Shown: in pieces, positions 24,606-33,018 of the stretch
Numbering within the stretch: position 1 is the stretch's first letter
Layout: every line of letters begins with the position of its first letter
Source: MH13 sp040219355
Lineage (GTDB): Bacteria > Pseudomonadota > Alphaproteobacteria > Rhizobiales > MH13
Direction: 5' to 3'
NCBI GenBank assembly: GCA_040219355.1
Contig: JAVJSN010000010.1
Location: forward strand, 124,001-188,000
Length of the DNA stretch: 64,000 nucleotides
The notes under the pieces: generated by a model
The model's input: only the letters and a program-made list of their open reading frames with translations
Databases searched by the model: none
Told to the model about the DNA's origin: nothing
Made by a program: the position numbers and the translations under genes

Positions 24606-25090
24606 AACATCACCTTATATTTCTATAAAACTAGAAGTATCGAAATGATTGGGGCCGGTCAAGAGAGAGGCGGAAGGTCATCGAAGTCGCGCCGGAAGCG
24701 CACCCAGTGCGTCAAACCGCTCACGCGCTTGCGACCTGATCGATGAAAAAACAGGATACCTCTCTCGAGAAGCACCAAAACAACAATCCCATTCAAGAAA
24801 AATGCCCTGGAGTCGGGCGGCCAAATCGGCCTCTGATCACGCTTTTCGTGTGAACGTGCAAGCGCAATGGAGCCGCAAATGCTCAGCTTTGTTCAAGCAC
24901 CAAGCATGTCCATCACGCGCCCTTCACCAACCAGTCGCAACCACCTCACGCCCGCGTGACGCCATGTGACAGCCACCCCCGTTGTGAATTTTTCAAATCC
25001 GAATACCTTCAACTCATCGAACGAGACACACCGTCTCTTCAACAACGCAAAGAAAAGACCAATATCTTTTCAGTAAAAAGGACTATAAAA
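24606..25090. other. 485-base gap between the ArsR and secreted-protein genes
   Basis: Apart from the operator at its left end I see no gene. A 106-codon open frame at 24649-24969 has no family resemblance or ribosome site and looks like chance. The right 130 bases turn AT-rich and should hold the promoter of the gene at 25091. Confidence 0.6.
24621..24636. promoter_or_regulatory. Probable ArsR operator
   Basis: TTCTA-taaaac-TAGAA is an AT-rich inverted repeat just upstream of the ArsR start on the minus strand. Its form and location match operators of arsenic-type ArsR repressors. No experiment is implied. Confidence 0.5.
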
Positions 25091-25372
25091 ATGAAAAAGT
25101 TTACTCTTACCGCTACTGCCCTCGTCGTTGCTTTTGGCGCCGCTGCAACACCAGCTCTGGCTGGTAACTCAGACCGTGACGGCCTCTATGACTTCGACGC
25201 CAACATCGTTTCCGTCGACCGCGCTGCCGGCACGATCAACCTGTCCACCGGTCAGACGCTTGATCAGTCTGTCGAATACTTCGCCTTCCCAGCCCGCGCT
25301 TCGGCTGGCGACAAAGTCCGTGTCGATATCGGTCAGGACAACACCCTGCGTGGCGTTCGCGTCCTTAACTAA
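25091..25372 (+). CDS. Small secreted DUF1344-like protein
   Basis: A 93-residue protein with a clean Sec signal (MKKFTLTATALVVAFGAAAT, cleavage after PALA near residue 24) and a small beta-type domain: IVSVDRAAGTINLSTGQTLD and ASAGDKVRVDIGQDNTLRGV. The layout, a statement 'x-V-x-S-V-D' followed by 'G-T-I-x-L-x-x-G-Q', resembles DUF1344 periplasmic proteins of Hyphomicrobiales, whose role is unknown. AAGGAC lies 8-13 bases before the ATG. It is followed by a strong terminator hairpin and then a second small secreted protein with a related pattern. Confidence 0.75.
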   Translation: MKKFTLTATALVVAFGAAATPALAGNSDRDGLYDFDANIVSVDRAAGTINLSTGQTLDQSVEYFAFPARASAGDKVRVDIGQDNTLRGVRVLN

Positions 25373-25387
25373 AACACAAACCAAAGA

Positions 25388-25421
25388 CACCTGGTGGGGC
25401 TTCCTCCCTCCCCACCAGGTG
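25388..25421 (+). terminator. Strong stem-loop terminator
   Basis: CACCTGGTGGGG (25388-25399) pairs perfectly with CCCCACCAGGTG (25410-25421) around a ten-base loop. It follows the stop of the 93-residue protein by 15 bases. The trailing bases (atcgtttggtttcg) are only moderately T-rich. Confidence 0.75.
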
Positions 25422-25452
25422 ATCGTTTGGTTTCGCTACATCAAGGTGAAAC

Positions 25453-25710
25453 ATGACCAACCGATGGATCAGATTGAGCCTCGCCTTGGCCATTGCTTCG
25501 CCATTGGCCACTTCCGCAATGGTAGCCGATAGCGCGGCGCTGGAAAAAACAGAGTCCAAGATCATCGCGATTGATCAGGATACACGCTTGGTGGCCTTGG
25601 CCGACGAGACGAGGATTTTCCAACGTGGCACGCCCTCTGGCGACAAGCTCACCTCAGCCGACACCACGGTAAAACAAGAGAATGCGCGTTACCGAGCAGT
25701 CCGCAGCTAG
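25453..25710 (+). CDS. Small secreted protein, possibly related to its upstream neighbour
   Basis: An 85-residue protein with a signal peptide (WIRLSLALAIASPLATSAM) and a short mature part with TESKIIAIDQDTRLVALADE, echoing the SVDRAAGTINLSTG pattern of the protein at 25091. I infer a DUF1344-like origin but the similarity is weak. Its end overlaps the convergent TauE-type gene by four bases. Function is unknown. Confidence 0.6.
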   Translation: MTNRWIRLSLALAIASPLATSAMVADSAALEKTESKIIAIDQDTRLVALADETRIFQRGTPSGDKLTSADTTVKQENARYRAVRS

Positions 25711-26495
25711 CCCAGCCACGCCCAAGCAGCTGATGCGATCAACTGGATGGCAAGCAATGTCAGCACCCATTTGAAGGCCGTGCGAAACGTTTTTTCCGGC
25801 AGCGCATGGAGCAGCTTGGTGCCAAGCAAAGTTCCCAAAAATCCAGCCGCAATCATGGCGGCCATCATCGGAACCCAAGCGCCAAACGCAAAACCCAAAA
25901 AGCCAAACACCACCACTTTGAGCCCATGCTGCATCACCATCGCGGCTGCATGGGTTCCAGCATAGTGGGTGCGATCATCCAGGCGCGGCGCCAGCAGCGC
26001 GGCCACGAATGGTCCTGTTGCGCCCACAAACATGGTGAGAATGGTGGCAAACACCCCGCCAATCGCCAATCCAAACGAACCGCCTTTGGCACCCTTCACC
26101 TTAGGCATCCAAAGCGTGAAAAGCACGAACAACCCTACAAAGGTCTTGAGCAGCGCTTCGGGTAATGTGACGACAAGCTGTCCACCGATCAGCGCGCCAA
26201 TAAGAGCACCGATGGTGAAGATGCCCAGCATCGGCCACACGACCTGGCGTATCTGCACTGCGGCCCGGCCAGCATTGGCCCCCAATTGCACGACCCCATG
26301 GACAGGAATGAGAACCGCCACCGGCACGATGGAGGCCATCACGGCGAGCAACGCAACACCCCCGCCAATGCCAAAGGCAGCCGTCAACGCAGCGGTGAAA
26401 AAGGCAGTGATGACTAGCAAAAGCGCAAAGCCAAGCGACAACCCCTCGGGCAGCCAAATCTCAGTACCGACCATAGCTTGGGTTAGAGCTTGCAT
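25707..26495 (-). CDS. TauE/SafE-family sulfite or organosulfur exporter
   Basis: A 262-residue membrane protein with about eight segments. It has the TauE/SafE repeats: FGIGGGVALLAVMASIVPVA (about residues 42-61) and FVGATGPFVAALLAPRLDD (about 155-173). Members export sulfite, sulfoacetate and similar anions from the cytoplasm; the substrate here cannot be fixed. No sulfonate catabolic genes are adjacent. The gene faces the small secreted protein and ends four bases into it. Confidence 0.85.
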   Translation of the reverse strand: MQALTQAMVGTEIWLPEGLSLGFALLLVITAFFTAALTAAFGIGGGVALLAVMASIVPVAVLIPVHGVVQLGANAGRAAVQIRQVVWPMLGIFTIGALIGALIGGQLVVTLPEALLKTFVGLFVLFTLWMPKVKGAKGGSFGLAIGGVFATILTMFVGATGPFVAALLAPRLDDRTHYAGTHAAAMVMQHGLKVVVFGFLGFAFGAWVPMMAAMIAAGFLGTLLGTKLLHALPEKTFRTAFKWVLTLLAIQLIASAAWAWLG

Positions 26496-26824
26496 CGTTT
26501 ACCTATTGTTGACCATTGGGCACAATTTTCGCTCTGGCAGTCGCGCCAGGCAAAGGCAAGCCTGCACGGCCCGACTTGCCATGAGAAACCCCGAAAAACC
26601 AGGCCTTCGGCTATTACACAGCGTCAAAAGACGACGCGGTCGCGGGCAATAACCGCATGCATTTGCCCAGGAAAGATGACCAACCGTTAATACTGAACTC
26701 ATCTTCAATTGCTTACGTAGAAGGCAGAGAATTTCACACCGCAAGACCGACTGAACCGGCTCTGCTTTGGCCGACGTTGGGTGGCGGTGTGACAGCCCTT
26801 TCACCCCTTGGAGATGTCTCCCCG
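26496..26824. other. 329-base divergent gap
   Basis: Lies between the TauE-type and MipA/OmpV genes and must hold both promoters. The frame of the OmpV gene is open for 56 codons upstream of its signal peptide, but this part reads as non-coding. I see no repeat or RNA gene in it. Confidence 0.5.
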
Positions 26825-27670
26825 ATGACCAAGACTCTTGCCACAAAACTTAGCATTGCGGTCACCTTAGGCAGTCTGGCCGCAACCCCATCGTTCGCGC
26901 AGTCCTCGTTTGAACGCGTTGACCAAGGATGGCATTTCTTCGGACAGGGCGGCCAGCCCGCTGAAGTGCGCCTTGGCCTCGGCGGTGGCTTTAGCCCGGA
27001 TTATCAAGGTTCCGATGAGTATGAGGTCATGCCGCTGCCCATTATCACCGCGCGCAACGTTTTTGGCTTCAACTTCACGCCCTTCGCACTCAGCTACAAT
27101 TTGGCCGAATACAACAGCGCTGGCGGAGCCTGGAGCGTCGGTTTTGGTCCGCGTGTGGCGTTTGATTTCGGGCGTGACCAGGACGCCAACGCCGCGCTTG
27201 CCGGCCTGGGCGACATCGATTCCAGCATATTGCCGGGCGCGTTTGTCAATCTGCGCATGGGGCCTGCGCTCGCCACTGCTTCCTTCGGCCAGGATATCGC
27301 CGATGGTCATGACGGTGCGGTGGCTGATTTTGGCCTAAGCACCTTTGTTCCGGTGACCCAGCAGATCACGCTGATGCCGGGCCTCACAGCGAGCTGGGCC
27401 GACGATGATTACATGCAATCGTACTTTGGCATCAGCGCCACGCAGGCCGCCAACAGTGCATATGGCGCCTACAACGCTGAGGGCGGGTTCAAAAGCATTG
27501 GCGCCAACGTCAACGCCATTTACGCGATCAACGAAAACTGGGCGGCCAACACGCGACTAGGCTATGAACGCCTGCTTGGCGATGCTGCCGACAGCCCGAT
27601 TGTCGATGGGCCGGGCAGCGCCAACCAGTTCTCGGTGATGTTTGGCGTCACGCGCGGCTTCAGCTTTTAG
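26825..27670 (+). CDS. MipA/OmpV-family outer-membrane protein
   Basis: A 281-residue beta-barrel protein with a signal peptide (KTLATKLSIAVTLGSLAATP, cleavage after SFAQ) and the family opening RLGLGGGFSPDYQGSDEYEV, followed by alternating strands and a C-terminal FGVTRGFSF that ends in Phe, as outer-membrane proteins do. MipA/OmpV proteins are scaffold or porin-like; the precise role here is unknown. The ATG at 26825 has GGAG upstream and gives a proper signal sequence, so I reject the longer frame. Confidence 0.88.
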   Translation: MTKTLATKLSIAVTLGSLAATPSFAQSSFERVDQGWHFFGQGGQPAEVRLGLGGGFSPDYQGSDEYEVMPLPIITARNVFGFNFTPFALSYNLAEYNSAGGAWSVGFGPRVAFDFGRDQDANAALAGLGDIDSSILPGAFVNLRMGPALATASFGQDIADGHDGAVADFGLSTFVPVTQQITLMPGLTASWADDDYMQSYFGISATQAANSAYGAYNAEGGFKSIGANVNAIYAINENWAANTRLGYERLLGDAADSPIVDGPGSANQFSVMFGVTRGFSF

Positions 27671-27690
27671 CGCAGGCCAGTTCTCGCCTA

Positions 27691-27771
27691 GTCCCGAGCT
27701 CGACCCGGGACCTCGCGGTCTGTTCACGCCGAAACGGCACGAGGCCCCGGCTCAGCAGTGCTGTCCGGGGC
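27691..27771. terminator. Two GC-rich hairpins between convergent genes
   Basis: GTCCCG...CGGGAC (27691-27711) and GCCCCGG...CCGGGGC (27744-27771) are stable stems in the 113-base gap between the convergent OmpV and M20 genes. They lack T runs. They may act as a two-way terminator and resemble the dispersed intergenic repeat near 63275. Confidence 0.5.
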
Positions 27772-27783
27772 TTGCCGGTTTGA

Positions 27784-28950
27784 CTAACCCGCCAACCGCG
27801 TTTCCACCAGTTCCACCCAGTAGCTGGTGCCCAGCGGGATAACGTCGTCGTTGAAATCATAATGCGGGGAATGAAGGTTGGCCGAGCCTTCCCCATTGCC
27901 GGTGAAGATGAACGCGCCAGGTCGCCCTTCCAGCATGAAGGCGAAATCTTCCCCGCCCATCACCGGTGCCATATCGGTGTTGACCTTGTCGGCCCCCACA
28001 ACTTTAGAGGCAATGGTCGCGGCAAAGGCCGTCTCGCGCTCATGGTTCACGACCACCGGATAGTTGCGTTCATAATCCAGCACTGCCGTGCACCCCATAG
28101 CCGCAGACACACTTTGCACAATCTCGCCGATGCGTTTTTCGGCAAGGTCGCGCATTTCTGGGATCAGCGTTCGCACGGTGCCCGTCAACTTCACCCGTTC
28201 AGGGATCACATTGTCCGCGTCGCCAGCATGAATGGTGGTGACCGATACGACGATGCTTTCCAGAGGATCGGCGTTGCGAGATGCGATGGTCTGGAGCGTG
28301 GTGATGATCTGCGCGGATGTGACCACCGGATCGATGCCGGTGTGAGGCCGGGCGGCATGGCCGCCAACGCCGGTAACAACAATCTCGAATATGTCCGTGG
28401 CCGCCATGGTCGGCCCGGCGCGCATGGCAAACTGGCCGACCGGAATGCCCGGATAATTGTGCATGCCATAGACCTCTTCGATGCCAAAACGCTCGAAAAG
28501 CCCATCATCCATCATCGCCTTGGCACCGGCACCACCCTCTTCGGCTGGCTGAAAAATCACTACGACCGACCCGGCAAAACCGCGCGTTTCGCTTAAGTGC
28601 TCTGCCGCACCCAGCAGCATGGCCGTATGCCCATCATGGCCGCAGGCATGCATCATGCCGGGCTTGGTGGAGGCGTGCGGCACACCGGTTTCTTCCAGAA
28701 TTGGCAGTGCATCCATATCGGAGCGAAGACCCACTGTCGGCCCGTCCCCCTTGGAACCTTTGATGATGCCGACAACGCCGGTTCGTCCCAAGCCTTCCAC
28801 GACCTCGTCACAACCAAAGGCGCGCAGCTTTTCGGCGACGAACGCCGCCGTCTCCTGCACCTCGTACATGATCTCGGGGTTTTGATGCAGATGGCGCCGC
28901 CACTCTCTGATGGCGTCCGCACGGGCAGCAAGGCGGTTGTTCACGGGCAT
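27784..28950 (-). CDS. M20D-family amidohydrolase (hippurate/amino-acid-conjugate hydrolase type)
   Basis: A 388-residue metallopeptidase of the M20D group, which removes acyl groups from N-acyl amino acids and conjugates. The metal motifs are MHACGHDGHTAML (about residues 99-111), FQPAEEGGAGAKAMMDDG (about 133-150), the dimer-domain HAARPHTGIDPV, and the C-terminal MGGEDFAFML. It is not an allantoate amidohydrolase, which is a different M20 branch, so it does not fill the missing step in the allantoin route. GGAGA lies before the ATG. Natural substrate is unknown. Confidence 0.88.
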   Translation of the reverse strand: MPVNNRLAARADAIREWRRHLHQNPEIMYEVQETAAFVAEKLRAFGCDEVVEGLGRTGVVGIIKGSKGDGPTVGLRSDMDALPILEETGVPHASTKPGMMHACGHDGHTAMLLGAAEHLSETRGFAGSVVVIFQPAEEGGAGAKAMMDDGLFERFGIEEVYGMHNYPGIPVGQFAMRAGPTMAATDIFEIVVTGVGGHAARPHTGIDPVVTSAQIITTLQTIASRNADPLESIVVSVTTIHAGDADNVIPERVKLTGTVRTLIPEMRDLAEKRIGEIVQSVSAAMGCTAVLDYERNYPVVVNHERETAFAATIASKVVGADKVNTDMAPVMGGEDFAFMLEGRPGAFIFTGNGEGSANLHSPHYDFNDDVIPLGTSYWVELVETRLAG

Positions 28951-28979
28951 GTGGGTCTCCAGAAACTTTGATAGGCGAA

Positions 28980-29390
28980 CTACGCTGATTGCTTCGCCAT
29001 ACGGTCCGATAATATGTCGAGGGCCAACTGGGTTGATTCCAGATCAAGCGAATACTGGCCCGAGGGCACCACCTCTTCCGGCGGCTCAATTTCGAGCAAT
29101 GCAAGGGTCTGCAACATGTGTGTCCCGGCCATCCAAACGAAGTGGGGATCTTCGCCTGCCAGTTGATTGTAAATTCTGCCGCCAAACCAGCTATCGCGAC
29201 CAAGTGCCTGACGCGTGTGGGCAATCCTAGTCCGAAGATAAGTCCTCAGGCTTTCCTGGTCGTGAGGCGTCAGGTCAACCATTCTGCTGTAAGCCGACAC
29301 GACCGTGGGTAATCCCATGAGCGTTAACTCGCCAAAAGCTTTAGCGAACGCTGTTTGTCCTTTTAGTATCTTCAGACGAGGGCGAGCCAT
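28980..29390 (-). CDS. Unknown protein, 136 residues
   Basis: A soluble alpha-helical-looking protein without a family I recognise. Notable stretches are RTYLRTRIAHTRQALGRDSW and the tail EIEPPEEVVPSGQYSLDLES. Base composition is a little lower in GC than its neighbours. I chose the ATG at 29390 over a GTG at 29405; neither has a clear ribosome site. It lies between the M20 gene and the TRAP permease on the same strand, 76 bases from the latter. It could be a young or decaying gene. Confidence 0.5.
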   Translation of the reverse strand: MARPRLKILKGQTAFAKAFGELTLMGLPTVVSAYSRMVDLTPHDQESLRTYLRTRIAHTRQALGRDSWFGGRIYNQLAGEDPHFVWMAGTHMLQTLALLEIEPPEEVVPSGQYSLDLESTQLALDILSDRMAKQSA

Positions 29391-29466
29391 CCATGCAACA
29401 TACACTATGCTTCAATTGGCATCTAATGAGTAGGTTGTCGATGACACGGTTGCGGAACTTGGCTGA

Positions 29467-31605
29467 CTACCCCACCGCCTGCCGCTCGCGATCCTTCTTG
29501 ATGCTCCAGGCCAAGATCCCCAGCACCACAAGGGCGCCGGCGGTTTCAAGCAGCGGCGTGTTCGGCCACATCAGCGCGACGCCGGAAACGGCCGTCAGGA
29601 TGCGCAGCGGCCAATTCAGCGGATATTCCATATGCCCTTCAATGGCGGCGCCCAGCGCATAGACGCCAAGCGTGGCTGCCATGAAGATGAAGATCGATTC
29701 CAGAAGATCGCCGCCCAAAAAGTTGGTGTAGGCGAAGAGCACCGGCATCAAATAGATGCCCTTGGCGAGCTTCCAGCTCATCACGCCGGTCGCCATGGGC
29801 CGCGTCTTGGCAATGGCGGCCGCCGCAAAGGCCGTCAGGCACACCGGTGGCGTGACGTTGGAATCTTGCGAGAGCCAGAAGATGATCATGTGCGCCGACA
29901 AAAGCGCCGTGGTGATCAGCACCGGATCAAGCACCTGCGGATAAACCACCGACAGCAGTTCCTGCGGCATCGACGCCACCAAAGCCCGCGCGGCATCAGG
30001 CGCCATGGGCTCGGCAAGCAGCGGCAAGACCGATGGATCGGCGAGCATGAAGCTCATGCGCGCCACTTCGGGAATTGTGCCATCCACCAAAGCCGAAACC
30101 AGATGGGCGTTCTGGATCAGCGCGTGCAGGGCCGGCGCGGACAGGATTGCGAGCACGATGTAGGCTGCTGTTACCGGCAGACCCATGCCGAGCACCAAGG
30201 AGGCCAACGCTATAAGCACTATAGCAATCAAAAGGTTGCCTCCGGCCCATTCGGCGATCATCAGGCTGAAAGTGTTGCCGATACCGGTCATGGCAATCAC
30301 GTTGACCATCGCGCCAACAGCCACCAACAACACGCCGGTCATGATCATGTTCTTCGCGCCGAGGATCAGCGCGTCCATAATGGCTTTCGGACCCATCTTG
30401 TTGGGGGTGAGCCAACTGGCGACGATCACAGAAAGGATCGCCCAAATGGCCGCGAACACCGGTGTGAAGCCGTAAATCAAAAGGCTAATCAGTGTGATCA
30501 CCGGGATGAGGAACGATGGACCGCCCTTCTTCAGTACATCCATGGCCGAGGGCGCATCGTCAGCGGCCACCTGCATGTTGAGCTTCTTGGCCTCAATGCG
30601 CACGAAAAAGCCGACCGAGAGGAAATAGACCAGCGCCGGCAGGAAGCTAACCGCAACAATGTCGAGATAGGGGATCTGGGTGCGGTTCGCCATCACGAAG
30701 GCGCCAGCGCCCATGATTGGTGGCATCAATTGCCCACCGGTGGAGGAGGCCGCCTCCACCCCGGCGGCAAAGCGCGGCGGGAAGCCCGAGCGCTTCATCA
30801 GCGGTATGGTGATGACGCCTGTCGACACCGTGTTGGCGACTGCCGAGCCGGAAATCGTTCCGGTGAGGCCGGAGGAGAACACCGCCACATAGCCCGGCCC
30901 CCCGACAAATTTGCCGGCAACGGCACGGGCAAGATCGATGATGAATTCGCCGGCGCCCGAGCGCACCAAAAACGCCCCGAAAAGGATGAACAGGAACACA
31001 AACGTCGCCGAAATGTTGGCAATGGTGCCGAACATGCCTTCATCGGTGAAGATCGTGCGGAAGACGATGGTTTCGACCGAAAGCCCGGCGAAGCGGAACA
31101 CACCACCGATCATGCTACCCCAAAACGCAGGGTAGGTGAGCGCGACGATAATGAGAATGGGGATGATGAGGCCGGTGGCGCGGCGGGTCAGCTCAATCGC
31201 GCCGACGATGACGATGATGGCATAAACCCATTCCTGCGGCGCCAAGGACACGCCGCGCGCATAGATCGCATTCTCCGATGCGATCAGCAGTAGCGTTGCC
31301 ACCGAGACCACGACACCAAAAACCATATCGAAGGCCAGCACGGCCTTACGCGCGCTTTCGCTGCGCGTGCGGATCATCGGGTAACGCATGGCGGCAAGCA
31401 TCGCGAACCCGGCAAAGTGGATGCCGGTCAGCCAGAAGGTCGACATGGTACCGATGAAGTTGGCGTAGATATGGAAAACCGAAACGGCCAAAGCCAAGCC
31501 GGAAAACACCAATCCAATGAACCCAGCGTCGAGCCGACGGGTTTCATCTTCGATGTGGTCTTCGTCAATCTGGATGCTTGGTTTGTCAGCAGGCGCGTCA
31601 GACAT
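29467..31605 (-). CDS. TAXI-type TRAP transporter, fused small and large membrane subunits
   Basis: A 712-residue protein with about 16-18 membrane segments, fusing the 4-TM DctQ-like and 12-TM DctM-like units as in TAXI-TRAP systems. Recognisable parts are the DctM core FSSGLTGTISGSAVANTVST, EAASSTGGQLMPPIMGAGAF and LASLVLGMGLPVTAAYIVLA. It imports an organic anion with the sodium gradient, using the binding protein encoded just upstream. The substrate is unknown; related systems take glutamate-like or aromatic acids. I chose the ATG at 31605, which has GGAAGG seven bases upstream. Confidence 0.92.
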   Translation of the reverse strand: MSDAPADKPSIQIDEDHIEDETRRLDAGFIGLVFSGLALAVSVFHIYANFIGTMSTFWLTGIHFAGFAMLAAMRYPMIRTRSESARKAVLAFDMVFGVVVSVATLLLIASENAIYARGVSLAPQEWVYAIIVIVGAIELTRRATGLIIPILIIVALTYPAFWGSMIGGVFRFAGLSVETIVFRTIFTDEGMFGTIANISATFVFLFILFGAFLVRSGAGEFIIDLARAVAGKFVGGPGYVAVFSSGLTGTISGSAVANTVSTGVITIPLMKRSGFPPRFAAGVEAASSTGGQLMPPIMGAGAFVMANRTQIPYLDIVAVSFLPALVYFLSVGFFVRIEAKKLNMQVAADDAPSAMDVLKKGGPSFLIPVITLISLLIYGFTPVFAAIWAILSVIVASWLTPNKMGPKAIMDALILGAKNMIMTGVLLVAVGAMVNVIAMTGIGNTFSLMIAEWAGGNLLIAIVLIALASLVLGMGLPVTAAYIVLAILSAPALHALIQNAHLVSALVDGTIPEVARMSFMLADPSVLPLLAEPMAPDAARALVASMPQELLSVVYPQVLDPVLITTALLSAHMIIFWLSQDSNVTPPVCLTAFAAAAIAKTRPMATGVMSWKLAKGIYLMPVLFAYTNFLGGDLLESIFIFMAATLGVYALGAAIEGHMEYPLNWPLRILTAVSGVALMWPNTPLLETAGALVVLGILAWSIKKDRERQAVG

Positions 31606-31627
31606 TCTGCATCCTTCCAAAAAGCGT

Positions 31628-31652
31628 CATGGCCGGGTCAAGCCCGGCCATG
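31628..31652 (-). terminator. Hairpin between TAXI binding protein and permease genes
   Basis: CATGGCCGGG (31628-31637) pairs perfectly with CCCGGCCATG (31643-31652), with a five-base loop. It lies in the 63-base gap inside the operon, behind the binding-protein gene. On the minus strand it lacks a T run, so partial termination or mRNA 3'-end protection is more likely than a full stop. Confidence 0.65.
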
Positions 31653-31668
31653 ATATTTTCAATAAGGC

Positions 31669-32721
31669 TTACATAGCCGGACGAAGACGGTCAGGAATTT
31701 CAAGACCAGCTTCTTCATAGTAGCGGATCGCACCGGGATGCAGCGGCAGCGGCAGACCGGCAATCGCTGCATCGAGGCTCATGGCCTGGGTGGCCGGGTG
31801 AATACCACCAAGGAAGGCCAAATTCTCATAGATCGTCTTGGTGATCTGGTAGATCGTTTCTTCGTCGATATCGTCACGCACCATCAGGAAATTCGGTTGG
31901 GCAACAGTCTGCACATCCTCATCGACACCGGGATAAGTGCCTGCTGCGATGGTGTAACGGGTCCAAAGCTCATCAAAATCGCCATTGGCCGCAGCCATCT
32001 GCTCGTCGGTGAAGTTGAGAAGCGTGATGTCATCGCCCATCGAGGCGAATGCACGCGACACGGCGCCGACCGGCGCACCAGCCGGTGTGGACATGCCAGC
32101 AATCTGGCCGTTCTGAAGGGCGTCAGCGGAGGGACCGTAACCGGCATAGACCAGCTCATAGGCCTCATCCATATCAATGCCCAGACCGGCAAGAATGGTG
32201 CGGTTGGAACCGATGGTGCCGGAGTTCTGGCGTCCCATAGACATAGGTTCACCCGCCAAAGCTGCCAGATCGGACACTGTGCCTGTATCGACATGTTCGC
32301 TGCGGATCACAAAGTGTTCCACGTTCGGCCACAGCATGGTGATCGAGCGCAGGCTTTCCTGCGGCCCAGCATCGGCCAGCGGCCCGGTACCCGTGGCAGC
32401 ATAAGCGCCGAACAGGCCCTGAACGATGGCAAACTGCGCTTCATTGTCACGCAGCAAGGCAATGTTTTCGCCCGAGCCTGCGGAATTGATCGCCGAAACA
32501 TTGATGCCCATGGACGGCTGCAACCGAACCTTGATCAAGGTCGAGAGCGCAACGCCCACCGGATAATAGGTGCCACCAGTCGAAGCGGTCGCCAGCAGAT
32601 AATCCTGCGCGTCTTGCGCTTGTGTGGTGGACGGCGCGCCAACAACGCCCAATGTCAGCGCGGCGGCAAGTGCGCCTGCGCCCAGCACAGAGCGACGGCT
32701 TGGTTTTGTGGAATTGGTCAT
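31669..32721 (-). CDS. TAXI-family TRAP solute-binding protein
   Basis: A 350-residue periplasmic protein with a signal peptide (KPSRRSVLGAGALAAALTLG; the RR could also direct twin-arginine export) and the TAXI-family opening YLLATASTGGTYYPVGVALS, where the ligand loop sits. Later parts AQFAIVQGLFGAYAATGTGP and LAALAGEPMSMGRQNSGT match the family. It binds the substrate for the fused permease downstream. GGGAGAA precedes the ATG. A ten-base-pair hairpin follows its stop, which would favour a higher level of binding protein than permease. Confidence 0.92.
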   Translation of the reverse strand: MTNSTKPSRRSVLGAGALAAALTLGVVGAPSTTQAQDAQDYLLATASTGGTYYPVGVALSTLIKVRLQPSMGINVSAINSAGSGENIALLRDNEAQFAIVQGLFGAYAATGTGPLADAGPQESLRSITMLWPNVEHFVIRSEHVDTGTVSDLAALAGEPMSMGRQNSGTIGSNRTILAGLGIDMDEAYELVYAGYGPSADALQNGQIAGMSTPAGAPVGAVSRAFASMGDDITLLNFTDEQMAAANGDFDELWTRYTIAAGTYPGVDEDVQTVAQPNFLMVRDDIDEETIYQITKTIYENLAFLGGIHPATQAMSLDAAIAGLPLPLHPGAIRYYEEAGLEIPDRLRPAM

Positions 32722-33018
32722 TCAGTTCTCCCTCGAATTTGGCGTTGATTGCTTTACCGCACGGTTTTATCCGGCGGCGCCAACGCTTATCCGTATTTTC
32801 TAGTACGGCCAATCATCAAAGGTAAAGCCTAACTGTTGGGCAGCTGACGGGCAGTGGATGAAAAGACCGACGCAAACACAAACATAAAAGTGATTTTGCC
32901 ATCCTAGCGCCACATCGGTTAGAAACGAGATTAAGAGCTGGTGTGAGTCGCGCAAATGCTCACCGACCGGCACCAAGCAAATCTGTGTCACACTGATCGC
33001 TAGAATGGGCTGAACCCT

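Noticed and set aside
24649..24969. A 106-codon frame in the gap before the small secreted protein
   Set aside because: Composition is Ser/Arg/Ala-rich without hydrophobic core or family likeness, and there is no ribosome site.
27784..28950. Reading the M20 gene as allantoate amidohydrolase
   Set aside because: Its motifs (ACGHDGHTAML, HAARPHTGID, MGGEDFAF) are those of hippurate/amino-acid-conjugate hydrolases of M20D, and it is 4.5 kb from the ure genes with other operons between.
29632..31293. A 553-codon plus-strand frame opposite the TRAP permease
   Set aside because: It is rich in His, Arg, Gln and Asp and shows no family motif. It is the complement of a clear 712-residue membrane protein in GC-rich DNA, so it is a shadow.
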